From Metopolophium dirhodum (lineage: Eukaryota; Arthropoda; Insecta; Hemiptera; Aphididae), in contig NC_083564.1 in the NCBI RefSeq assembly GCF_019925205.1, positions 13,302,134-13,366,133 of the forward strand: DNA of 64,000 nucleotides, given 5' to 3'. Under the pieces are notes generated by a model, which was given only the letters and a program-made list of their open reading frames with translations, was not told the DNA's origin and did no database searches. A program made the position numbers and the translations under genes. Below, one piece after another: positions 49,501 to 60,089 of the stretch; position 1 is the stretch's first letter; each line of letters opens with the position of its first letter.

Positions 49501-51963
49501 GCATGCTTAACTACATAGGTATGTTAAGACAAAAATAAATTGAAAAAAGGTTGTTTAGTAAAACAGAAAAGTTCTGAACGCGTGGTAAAATATTCCGTTG
49601 TATACGAATGCGTATAACACCGAAAATCGTGAAGGCTATAAATTAAAAAACTAATTATTTCCGGTAATTAATAATTGCAACATCGTTATCTTAACTCGTT
49701 GTAATACATAGGTTTCCGAAAAAAATTGAAAAATTAGCGTAGTTGCTAAACCAATAAATTATTATAATTTATAATTATATGTAAGTACATATATTATGTT
49801 TGTATGGTGTTAATGGGGAGGGGGTCAAACCCCCAAAACACCCCTCTTGAGCACGCCCATGCACAGTGCCGGCACAAGGTATTGTGGGGCCCTGGACATA
49901 GGTAATAGGTAACCAGAGGAAGGCAAAATTCTAGCTTTTTTTAAATCAGGATTATTTAAAATTAATTTGGTTTTTATTTGAATTTCAAACATTAAAAATA
50001 ATATTATCAAGTTATTCTTTTTTTAATTATAATATGTTAACAAAAAATTATTTACAAATAATAAAATAATGTGCATGTGTTGAAAATTATAAGTTAATAA
50101 ATTCGTGGTGGGCCTATTATTTAATTAATTTATATTTATTTTAATAATTACAACTTATAAAAACATCAATAAAAAATAAATAAAATCATCAAAATGTTTG
50201 AATGATATAATAAATTGTTAACACTTTTCTTAAGTTTGGTTTCACGTCTGTCTGTGATCAAATCTTGCGCGCTCGATTTGAGGCACTTTTTGAAGATGAA
50301 AAATTCTGAAAATTGGTATAGACCTTGGTCTTGGATGACAATACAATAATCCGTTGTCATTTTGGGACATGGACCAAAAAAAAAAAAAAAGGATTGTCCC
50401 CACGACGTCGCCGTAATATCTCTCGCAGATATTGAACTTTCTCTCTTCCCCAAAAAAAACCGCAACCTCTTACGAAGCAAGTATAGGCGTGTCCTATCCA
50501 TTATTATAATATCTATGGTAACAACGGTAATTATTACCAAATAACATTATACCGGTATTCTGATATAGGTACCGAAAACACCGGATACCGATATTCTTTA
50601 AACACTACAGTCAGCAGTGAAAATAATCACCAGTAGTTTGATTCTTTTTGTTTCACAAACATATTTCTTAAACTTTTAATAAAAATATTTACTTTCAACT
50701 AAAAAGTAGAAAATAAAAAATAAAAAAAAAAATTTTAAAAACACACTTTTCCATAAAAACATTTAAAAAAAAATTTTAAAAATTGCACTAAAAAGACAAA
50801 AATAATTCTCTGTACTTAAAAATAATGAAAAATTTATTGATGAAAAATTTAAAAGTGTGTGGTGCATCATACAAAACATTAAAAGCCGAGCTAAGTCTCA
50901 CATACACTTCTTTGTTCAATCCTGTTTATAAGATAGTGACTGGCAGTATATGTCAAGTATAAGAGCAAAATAATGAAAAATTTACTGATGAAAAATTTAA
51001 AAGCCAAGGAAAGTCTCACATACACTTCTTTGTTCAATCATGTTTATAAGATAGTGACTGGGAATATATGTCAAGTGTATGAGCACCACACACTTTTAAA
51101 TTTTTCATCAATAAATTTTTCATTATTTTTAAGTACAGAGAATTATTTTTGTCTTTTTAGTGCAATTTTTAAAATTTTTTTTTTAAATGTTTTTATGGAA
51201 AAGTGTGTTTTTAAAATTTTTTTTTTATTTTTTTTTAATATCTAAGGACGCGGCGGCGGTAGACAATAAACTACATTAAAACTAATCCTGATACACTAGA
51301 TACGCACGCAGTAGGTACATATTATTTAATACAGCTATACCTACTATACCTAAACTAAATTGTAATAATAATTTCATAAAATTAAAACTTAATTTTATGA
51401 TATTATGCAGAAATTGTTGAAAAAATACTGTAAGGTGCAAAGCGGATTACAGTCAAATACTCAAATGTTGAACATAATATAATCAAATAAATGTTTTGAG
51501 AATATAGCTCTTGCCCCTTCTATAATTCTAAACTAAATTTAGATATAATTTTCCAAATAGCTAATGATAGAAATAATATTAATATTATACATGTGTAGTA
51601 TATAACAATAAGTCAATAAATGTATGGATTTATAATTTGTTAATATAAAATATCAATGTGTTTCGCGGTATTAAAATGATAATTAAAAATTGCGGGGCCC
51701 TTTAACAAGCGCGGGGCCCTGGACATATGTCCCATTTGTCCTCCCCTAGCGCCGGCACTGCCCATGCATGTAATGTATAATATGTTTGCATGTTATAGTA
51801 ATACTATGAGTAAATAGATTTAATATTTACTACAGCTTATAGTAATATACATGCTTTAATTAAAATGGATTTTTGTTTTTCAGAAATAATTTTTAATAGT
51901 AAAACAATGACAGATTCTACAGTTCCCAGGAAGATAAGTCTTAGGACAATTCGGTCTAGCTAA
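40569..51963 (+). CDS. Nose resistant to fluoxetine protein 6-like acyltransferase-3 membrane protein (703 aa)
   Basis: Twelve exons: 40569-40779, 41873-42099, 42662-42882, 43301-43386, 43483-43667, 43813-43973, 45013-45181, 45245-45438, 46439-46770, 48014-48141, 48303-48420, 51884-51963; all phases agree. A signal peptide (MTDSSIMLTIFLMTSVLAVS) is followed by the Cys-containing NRF domain (about 25-215; MYDASSKFPTGILAG, FDECL, ALCVPSSCS). Then comes one membrane helix (about 221-235) and an acyltransferase-3 domain from about 274 with VDFFFVISGFLTFY, QSWYLACDMQFF and PYFVGIFAAYVYRYL as landmarks. The C-terminus is basic (RKISLRTIRSS). Relatives such as C. elegans NRF-6 act in lipid or drug transport in gut and cuticle. 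The RX10H motif reads K281-X10-Q292, so acyl transfer may be lost. An upstream in-frame ATG at 40518 would add 17 residues; 40569 has better context (CGAAATGA). Confidence 0.92.
44321..44843. mobile_element. MITE with TTAA ends, copy 2 (intron 6 of the NRF-6-like gene)
   Basis: Begins TTAAGAGGACGCTACCCGTG and ends TTCTCTTAA; inner arms share TTGTATCCGTCTTACACA with GTAAGATGGAGACAACAAAT, and ACTAGTTTCAAT with ATTGAAACTAGT. It is related to 8955-9294 but longer, with an AT-rich centre made of repeated TAATATTATTATAA words. Non-coding. Confidence 0.7.
46920..47905 (+). repeat. Dispersed repeat family A, copy 3 (intron 9 of the NRF-6-like gene)
   Basis: The longest copy. It carries GGTTGAATTA, CCGAAAACATTGCAT, TTTTCAATCCTTAACC, TTTTATACATTTTTAAC, GAGTTACACCAAAAAA and the terminal CCCCAAAAGGTGATGATA ... 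ACACACATCAG. It fills most of the 1.2-kb intron. The 90-codon ORF 47339-47611 inside it shows no conserved domain. Confidence 0.7.
49003..49862. mobile_element. Foldback element with G-rich ends
   Basis: The left end reads GGTGGCATGCTCAGAAATTT and runs into a 17- to 18-G tract (about 49027-49044). The right end, read from the other strand, gives GGGCGTGCTCAAGAGGGGTG followed by another G-rich run. Further inside both arms share TTTTTTTCGGAAACCTATGTAT (about 49127-49142, and complement at about 49709-49730). Imperfect arms of 150-175 nt surround a unique centre. Non-coding. Confidence 0.55.
49864..51760. mobile_element. Non-autonomous hAT-type element with 8-bp target-site duplication
   Basis: Starts CAGTGCCGGCAC and ends GCGCCGGCACTG; a second block GGGGCCCTGGACATA is present near both ends. 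It is flanked by the exact 8-bp repeat CCCATGCA (49856-49863 and 51761-51768). CAGTG termini with an 8-bp duplication are the hAT signature. The 1.9-kb interior holds no transposase; it carries a nested hairpin (50710-51238). The left duplication overlaps the end of the foldback element at 49003-49862, so this insertion is the younger event. Located in the last intron of the NRF-6-like gene. Confidence 0.85.
50710..51238. repeat. Long near-perfect hairpin with internal direct repeat
   Basis: Arms of about 155 nt (50710-50865 and 51082-51238) are almost exact complements, including TTTTCCATAAAAACATTT / AAATGTTTTTATGGAAAA and AATTCTCTGTACTT / AAGTACAGAGAATT. The roughly 215-nt loop contains two direct copies of GTCTCACATACACTTCTTTG (about 50896 and 51013). 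The arm identity suggests a recent origin. Any pre-mRNA of the host gene would carry this double-stranded stem. Confidence 0.8.
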
Positions 51964-51986
51964 TGTTATGTAATTTAAATTACATT

Positions 51987-51992
51987 ATTAAA
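51987..51992 (+). terminator. Candidate poly(A) signal of the NRF-6-like gene
   Basis: ATTAAA, the commonest variant poly(A) signal, lies 24 nt after the stop codon. Use of so short a 3' untranslated region is plausible but unproven. Confidence 0.35.
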
Positions 51993-52744
51993 GTCCCCCA
52001 ACTGAAGACTCTTTCCTACCTATGTTTTTATTATTATTATTATTTTTTTTTTATCAAAACAAATATTATACTTAATGTATATTAAGTAACCTACCTAAAT
52101 TTATATGAAATACTTTTTAGATAACTATAATTATTTTAAGTTTTTAACATTGGTCATAATTTATTTTAGTTAAATTTAAATGTTTATGGTCATTATATTA
52201 TTATTATTTGTAATTTTATCACACCTTCACAAACTTGTTTAAACTTTCCTACTTTTAGTTTCCAAAAATGTACCTAATTTAACTTGTAGGCTGTAGCTTA
52301 TTATAACTAATCAGCTTATGATTATTCAAATAAAAATCCTTCAGAATTAATAATTTGTAGGTATACAATACATTATTGGTTATTCAATTATTTAAATTAT
52401 TTAAGAACGACTTAAAAAAAAAATTATAAACCCATTATAAATGTTGGATAAACAATGTTTTAATTTGTTCGGTATTTTTTAAATTGTAAAATTACAGCTA
52501 AAAGGCAGGTAAGTATTAAACACATATTATTTCAATAATAATTAACTTTTGAAATTGTTGAAATTCTATATAGTAGGTAAACATTATAAATTATAATTTA
52601 TTTGCAAACTCCAAATTCACAGGTAATTCACTTCCAAATTTAAAATAAATAAGATAGTATACTATTCGGCATCGAGGTGAACGAAGTGAGATGACTAGGT
52701 ATATAGACGGAGTTATGCAACTGTTGCGTTCATATCTTAACCCT
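51993..52744. other. Intergenic stretch downstream of the NRF-6-like gene
   Basis: AT-rich, no gene recognised. A short CG-containing segment GCATCGAGGTGAACGAAGTG at about 52669 stands out but has no partner here. Confidence 0.4.
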
Positions 52745-53140
52745 TAAGTCCTAATGGGTTTTTTTTTTTTTTTATTGATCTTTTTGTAGCTTTGGTGACA
52801 TGGAGGTCCATTTCAATGCCCCCCCCCCCCCACTTTCGAAATTTGAACTTCTGACCACGCCAAACGTTTGTGCATCGTTTGTGCAGAAATGTGCACCAAG
52901 TCCAATTGTTTGTGCACAAAAACTGAAAGCTCTATCCCTAAAACAAAATGGGGGGCCATTGAAACGGTAGCCCCCCACATTGAATATTTGGATTTTTGAA
53001 TGTGCCAAACGTTTGTGCATCGTTTGTGCAGAAATGTGCACCCGGTCCCGACGTTTGTGCACAAAAACTCCCAGCGCTATCCAAAAAACAAAGTGAGGGG
53101 TATTAACACGAGGGTCCCCCTTTTTTGAAATTTTAAATAT
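52745..53140. repeat. 145-bp tandem duplication
   Basis: The block CCAAACGTTTGTGCATCGTT plus GTGCAGAAATGTGCACC occurs at 52860 and again at 53005, a period of 145 bp. Each unit also has TTTGTGCACAAAAACT, a Ctatcc word, a poly-G/C tract and CATTGAAA-like sequence; a third partial unit follows to about 53140. Overlapping minus-strand ORFs here (up to 96 codons, repeating CAQT..HKR words) are by-products of the repeat. Confidence 0.75.
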
Positions 53141-53895
53141 TTGTCATATTAATAAATGTTGTTTACGTACCTAATAGGTTTAATAGAATTTTACTATTGC
53201 CATGTAAACGTCTAGAAATAGTAGGGCAGTAGGTTCATAATATATTATATTTAAATATTGTATTATAATAATATGAATAATATAATAAAATTATGTTTTA
53301 AATATTCCTAGGTTATTTAAAAATTAAATACCAGCGTTTCTAAAATACAAATACAGAAATCTTAATTTAAAATATCTAAAAACATAACTACCGATTATAA
53401 ATTATAACCACAGGTTAGCAATACTAACTTAAAAATAAAAAATTATAAATTAATATAATAATTGCTTAAGTCGTATACAACCGAACGCAACTTAACCTAA
53501 TAACTATTAGTTGTTACATCTTATAATACGTATTTTGGGTATAACATTTAATTTTACACTTTTAATTTAATTCTGAATTGAAAATGTATCCCTAATACAG
53601 TTTTTTACTGTTACTAAAATAAACATTATTATTTATATGTAATATTATGCCCACTCAGCACTCAATATTTTTATAATTGGCAAGAAAACATACATTTGCA
53701 CCAATAAACACATTATCTTTCTTGAATTACTGTTAGAAGTAATCATAATAAAATATACAGCAAGTTTATAATTTAAGTTAATTTTTTTTAAAAATATTAA
53801 AAATATTATCGATTTCTTGTGTTAAATTAACAAAATTGTTTTAATACTATATTAATTAAACAAACAAATCTGAATTCTTTCAGTACACACTATAC

Positions 53896-54643
53896 CAGTG
53901 GTCGGCAACCGGTAGCCCGCTTTATATTCTACGACAACGAAATTTAATCGAATATTATATCAAAAAAATCATATTGTATAAAATATATAATTGAACGTTT
54001 CTATCAGTCATATTTTATAATGGTAGATATACCTTGACAGTTACCGATAAGATACCTAGAGTAGATACGACGAGTGTGTTTGGATTATAATATTAATTTT
54101 CTATTCTGTTCAGTAAAGTAAAACGTTGCGTTTTTCAACTACTCGCCAATCCATTTAATATTGATTATGAAGAAGTTGATGTTGAGCTTCAAATGGAAAT
54201 AATAGATTTGCAGTCACAAGATATCTTAAAAGACTCATTCAAAGCATCTCCTTTACTTTTTTTCGTTGAACTTCCGGCATCATTTTCAAAAATTAAAAAT
54301 ATAGCTGCAAAATACTTCAGTATGTTTGGATCCACTTACGTGTGTGAAGCAGGCCTTTTCTCATATGAAAAAAATTAAAAATCCATACCGTTCACATTTA
54401 ATTAATGACCATCTCCACCATGTACTTCGAGCCAGCACAATAAATTTTAATGTGGAAATTTAAAAAATAATAAACAATATCCAACAACAAAAATCAAATT
54501 AAGCTTTAAGCAGTTTTAATTTCCATACTTTTATATTATAATTATTATATTATTAAAAACTGTAATTTTTATGCTCTATTATTTTAAAGTTTTAAAAAGT
54601 TATTATTTTCTTTTTACCTTCTTCAAAAGGTTGCCGACCACTG
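53896..54643 (+). mobile_element. Internally deleted hAT element with 8-bp target-site duplication
   Basis: Ends are CAGTGGTCGGCAACC and its exact complement GGTTGCCGACCACTG. The flanks are an exact 8-bp duplication, CACTATAC, on each side. The 748-bp body keeps the C-terminal coding piece of a hAT transposase. Termini and duplication are intact, so the insertion is fairly young although the transposase is not functional. Confidence 0.9.
54123..54463 (+). pseudogene. hAT transposase C-terminal remnant (ZBED5/GTF2IRD2-like)
   Basis: The frame reads RCVFQLLANPFNID ... LQMEIIDLQSQDILKDSF ... LPASFSKIKNIAAKYFSMFG, STYVCEAGLF up to about 54357, which is the start of the hAT C-terminal dimerisation region (A-x-PF, LQ-E-IDLQ, FGSTY-CE). 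Around 54350-54357 the frame shifts by one base; the matching continuation (KIKNPYRSHL ... HHVLRAS) lies in another frame to the stop at 54463. The BED finger and catalytic core are absent. It sits wholly inside the hAT element 53896-54643. Confidence 0.75.
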
Positions 54644-55029
54644 CACTATACTATATTAATAATTATCAGGCACATCATAAGAATTTTTTTCAGGGTGTTC
54701 TGAGTGGTTCAGATACATTTTGTACATGAACAATGCCACAACAGACTGTTTTTTTTCATAAGCTACAGTGATTACTTAGATAAATAATTTAATTTATTTT
54801 AACACAACATAGGTAGAGTAGCACTGCACGTACTATGGTTTTAAATGTATATTCTAAGTTATAAATGTATATTATATAATATGAACTTTTGATTAATTAA
54901 CAATGTTTAAATAATACTACCTATATGGCTATATAATGTTTTTTTCATATAAATAAGGAAATATTTTAACACAGACGTTTAACGACTACATTAACAATGA
55001 AGTACAATTTTGACAATTTTATACAACCC

Positions 55030-58000
55030 AAAAAAAAATTTTGAATACATTTTACAGAAGAAAAATACCTTTCAAAGTTCAAACTAAAATGCCCAGAATA
55101 TTAACAGAAAAAACTATTCAAAATATTTAGTTCATTAAAGAATAATTATTCATAGGGCACCAAGTTATCAATTTTCAAGTCAATACAAAATATTCAACTA
55201 GAGTTATATTTCTAAAAAAAAATTGAAGGAGGGTGTTAGCGCCCGCAGGCAAATGCATTTTAGGAAACCACAAAAAAATTTTGAAAAAAATTAACTGTAG
55301 CAATACACATTACAAAGTACAAACTAGAATGCCCAAAATCTTAAACAAAAAAAACCATTTAATATAAAATGTTCATTAAATATAAGGATTATTCAAGAGG
55401 TACCAGATTGTCAATGTTTAAAATATTTCGCTAGAGGTTAAATCATAAAAAAAAATTGAAGGAGGGTGTTAGCGCCCGCAGGCAAATGCATTTTAGGAAA
55501 CCAAAAAAAAATTTAAAAAAAATTAACTGTAGGAATACACATTACAAAGTACAAACTAAAATGCCCAGAATCTTCAACAGAAAAAAACTATTCAAAATAT
55601 TTAGTTCATTAAAGAATTAATCAAAGGGTACCAGATAGTCAATGTTTAAAAAATTTGGCTAGAGTTAAAATCATAAAAAAAAATTTGAAGGGAGGTGTTG
55701 GCGCCCACAGGCAAATTGATTTTAGAAAACAAAAAAGAAATTTGGAAAAAAATGTACAGTAAAAACACACATAACAAAGTTCAAACTAAAATGTCCCGAA
55801 ACTTAAACAGAAAAACTATTCAAAATATTTAGTTCATTAAAGAAGAATTGTATGGCACCAGGTTATCAATGTTTAAAATATTCGGCTAAAGTTAAATTAT
55901 AAAAAAAAATTGAAGGAAGGTGTTGGTGCCCGCCGGCAAATGCAATTAAGAATACAGAAAAAATTTATATAACTTATATTGTGGGAATACACATTACAAA
56001 CATAAAACTAATATCTCCAAAATCTTAAACAGAAAAAATTATTCAAAATATTTAGTTTATTAATGAAGGATTATTCATGGGGCACCAGATTGACAATGTT
56101 TAAAAAAATTGGCTAGAGTTAAAATCATAAAAAAAAAAATTGAAGGGAGGTGTTGGCACCCGCAGGCAAATTGATTTTAGAAAACATAAAAGAAATTTGG
56201 AAAAAAGTTTCCAGTAGAAACACACATAACGAAGTTCAAACTAAAATGTCCCGAAACATAAACAGAAAAAACTATTCAAAATATTTAGTTCATTAAAGAA
56301 TTCATGGGGTGCCAAGTTATTAATTTTCAAGTCAATACAAAATATTCAACTAGAGTTACAGTACTAAAAAAAAAAAATTGAAGGGAGGGGTTGGCGCCCG
56401 CAGGCAAATAGATTTTAGAAAACAAAAAAAAAAATTGGAAAAAAATTTAGAAAAAACTATTCAAAATATTAAGTTCATTAAAGAATGATTATTCATGGGG
56501 CACCAAGTTATCAATTTTCATGTCAATACAAAATATTCAACTAGAGTTACAGTACAAAAAAAAAAAATTGAAGGGAGGTATTGACGCCCGCAGGCAAATA
56601 GATTTTAGAAAACAAAAAAAAAATTTGGAAAAAAATTTAGAAAAAACTATTTAAAATATTAATTTCATAAAAGAATGATTATTCATGGGGCACCAAGTTG
56701 ATAGAAAAAAATATCAAAATATTTAGTTCATTAAAAAATGATTTTATTCATGGGGCACCAAGTTATCATATTTCAAGTCAATACAAAATATTCAACTAGA
56801 GTTACAGTACTAAAAAAAAAAATTGAAGGGAGGTGTTGGCGCCCGCAGGCAAATAGATTTTAGAAAACAAAAAAAAAATTTGGAAAAAAATTTAGAAATA
56901 ACTATTCAAAATATTAAGTTCATAAAAGAATGATTATTCATGGGGCGCCAAGTTATTAATTTTCAAGTCAATACAAAATATTCAACTAGAGTTACAGTAC
57001 TAAAAAAAAAAATTGAAGGGAGGGGTTGGCGCCCGCAGGCAAATAGATTTTAGAAAACAAAAAAAAAAATTGGAATAAAATTTAGAAAAAACTATTCAAA
57101 ATATTAAGTTCATTAAAGAATGATTATTCATGGGGCACCAAGTTATCAATTTTCAAGTCAATACAAAATATTCAACTAGAGTTACAGTACAAAAAAAAAA
57201 AATTGAAGGGAGGTATTGACGCCCGCAGGCAAATAGATTTTAGAAAACAAAAAAAAAATTTGGAAAAAAATTTAGAAAAAACTATTTAAAATATTAATTT
57301 CATAAAAGAATGATTATTCATGGGGCACCAAGTTGATAGAAAAAAATATCAAAATATTTAGTTCATTAAAAAATGATTTTATTCATGGGGCACCAAGTTA
57401 TCAATTTTCAAGTCAATACAAAATATTCAACTAGAGTTACAGTACAAAAAAAGAAAATTGAAGGGAGGTATTGACGCCCGCAGGCAAATAGATTTTAGAA
57501 AACAAAAAAAAAATTTGGAAAAAAATTTAGAAAAAACTATTTAAAATATTAATTTCATAAAAGAATGATTATTCATGGGGCACCAAGTTGATAGAAAAAA
57601 ATATCAAAATATTTAGTTCATTAAAAAATGATTTTATTCATGGGGCACCAAGTTATCATATTTCAAGTAAATACAAAATATTCAACTAGAGTTACAGTAC
57701 TAAAAAAAAAAATTGAAGGGAGGTGTTGGCGCCCGCAGGCAAATAGATTTTAGAAAACAAAAAAAAAATTTGGAAAAAAATTTAGAAATAACTATTCAAA
57801 ATATTAAGTTCATAAAAGAATGATTATTCATGGGGCATCAAGTTATCAATTTTCAAGTCAATACAAAATATTCAACTAGAGTTACAGTACTAAAAAAAAA
57901 ATTGAAGGGAGGGGTTGGCGCCCGCAGGCAAATAGATTTTAGAAAACAAAAAAAAAAATTGGAAAAAAATTTAGAAAAAACTATTCAAAATATTAAGTTC

Positions 58001-59172
58001 ATTAAAGAATGATTATTCATGGGGCACCAAGTTGATAGAAAAAACTATTCAAAATATTAAGTTCATTAAAGAATGTTCATTCATGGGGCACCTGCAGATT
58101 GTCAATGTTTATTGGCTAGAGTTAAAACCATAAAAAAAAAAATTGAAGGGAGGTGTTGGCGCCCACAGGCAAATAGATTTTAAAAAACAAAAAAAAATTT
58201 GGAAAAAACTATTCAAAATATTTAGTTCATTAAAGAATGATTATTCATGGGGCACCAAGTTATCAATTTTCAAGTCAATACAAAATATTCAACTAGAGTT
58301 ACAGTACTAAAAAAAAAATTGAAGGGAGAGGTTGGCGCCCGCAGGCAAATAGATGTAAGAAAACAAAAAAAAAATTTGGAAAAAATTTGACTGTATGATA
58401 CACATTACAAAGTTCAAACCAAAATGTCCCGAAACTTAAACAGAAAAAACTATTCAAAATATTTAGTTTATTAAAGAAAGATTATTCATGGGGCACCAAG
58501 TTGATAGAAAAAAATATCAAAATATTTAGTTCATTAAAGAATGATTATTTTTGGGGCACCAAGTTGATAGAAAAAAATATCAAAATATTTAGTTCATTAA
58601 AGAATGATTATTCATGGAGCACCAGATTGTCAATGTTTAAAAAATTTGGCTAGAGTTAAAAACATAAAAAAAAAAATTGAAGGGAGATGTTGGCGCCCGC
58701 AGGCAAATAGATTTTAGAAAACAAAAAAAAATTTGGAAAAAATTTGACTGTATGAATACACATTACAAAGTTCGAACTAAAATGTCCCGAAACTTAAACA
58801 GAAGAAACTATTTGAAATATTTAGTTCATTTAAGAATGATTATTCATGGAGCACCAGATTGTCAATGTTTAAAAAATTTGGCTAGAGTTAAAAACATAAA
58901 AAAAAAAATTGAAGGGAGATGTTGGCGCCCGCAGGCAAATAGATTTTAGAAAACAAAAAAAAAAATTGGAAAAAATTTGACTGTATGATACACATTACAA
59001 AGTTCAAACTAAAATCTCCCGAAACTTAAACAGGAGAAACTATCAAAATATTTAGTTTATTAAAGAATGATTATTCATGGGGCTCCAAGTTATCAATTTT
59101 CAAGTCAATACAAAATATTCAACTATAGTTACATAACTAAAAAACAAAAAAAAAATTTGGAAAAAATTTTAC
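55030..59172 (+). repeat. 4.1-kb satellite-like tandem array with higher-order structure
   Basis: About 17 copies of a core (AATTGAAGGGAGGTGTTGGC then GCCCGCAGGCAAATAGA) can be counted. The basic short unit is about 190 bp (the mark GTTACAGTAC falls at 56801, 56991 and 57181). A longer type of about 230 bp, at both edges, adds a segment with ACACATTACAAAGT and CTAAAATGCCC. A 65-bp sub-duplication beginning GTTGATAGAAAAAAATATCA recurs at about 56697, 57332 and 57587 (spacings about 635 and 255 bp) and near 58033, 58500 and 58565. Edge units are diverged and central ones nearly identical. The strand is strongly purine-rich with A runs of 8-12. Short ORFs inside (57830-58012, 58677-58949) are repeat by-products. 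Confidence 0.92.
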
Positions 59173-60089
59173 TTTAACACGGTTTAGGAGTACACGGGTA
59201 CTCAGAGTACTCCCAGGTATAACTGGTTAATCTTGAAAAATATTTATACAAAAAAATCTACTAGAGTTCAATGAATTGAAATAAAAATTGTTTGAGAAAT
59301 CTGTGTGAAATAACACTAAACAAAAGAATACGCTGGAAGCTAAATACTGCAATACATATTAACTACAATCCAAAAACTAGGTATTGTTTACATTATAATA
59401 ATACGAACAGTTATTATGATCAGAGGTGTATCACCATAATATATGCATTAGAAAATGTTTAAAAACGAATTTAATTTATAAAGGATGCAAAAAAATTAAA
59501 TCAGAAAAAGGTCCTGCATGGACTCTATTATGTGATTGTAATTTACGAAGGACATAAAATAATGTTTAATTTAAAATAATATTGTGTTTGGCTGGGTCTA
59601 CAGTCAATATTAAATAACAAACTATAAAGTCTAAATGCAAATAAAAACATAGTCAGATATCTGTTTTAGTCTTTGTAAATATGTGCGGAAAAAAATTAGA
59701 TTTAGTACAATGTAAAAAAATGTGGAAAGAAAACCCTGAGAATTCTTTGACAGTAGGATAATAAAACACAATACTATATATTAAATTAAAACTATTGATT
59801 TTATACATTTTCTATTTACAAAAGCTCATAAGTATTAAAAACCTTATAAAATCCTAAAAAATTATATTTTGTTATATTTTAAAATACATTTTATAATTTG
59901 TTGTGATAAAAAAATCATTATTTAATGTTGGCTGTATTTAAATTTTTAATAACTATACTGGTACAACTCTAGCTGACAGTCTTTAAGACCGTGTTAAAAA
60001 CTATAATAATTAGTTAACGTCTAATTTACTGTACTATCCTAACCTAACCTAACATAACCAAATTAATAATATTTAAATATTTTCTTTCA
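59173..60089. other. AT-rich spacer between satellite and foldback element
   Basis: No gene, RNA or clear repeat recognised. It includes a run of CCTAACCTAACCTAAC at about 60038-60055, only three units and probably chance. Confidence 0.4.

Noticed and set aside
52772..53064. Overlapping minus-strand ORFs with repeated Cys/His words (KRCTNVW)
   Set aside because: The pattern comes from the 145-bp tandem duplication read in three frames; there is no start context, splice site or independent coding signal.
57830..58949. ORFs inside the satellite array
   Set aside because: They repeat the satellite unit (GARRQIDFRKQKK) and are lost whenever the A-run length changes.
54973..59172. CRISPR-like interpretation of the repeat array
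   Set aside because: Whole units are repeated without unique spacers, units are about 190-230 bp, and the genome is an intron-bearing eukaryote.
60038..60055. CCTAACCTAACC run as an insect telomere repeat
   Set aside because: Only three units, not the TTAGG/CCTAA pentamer in register, and inside ordinary sequence.
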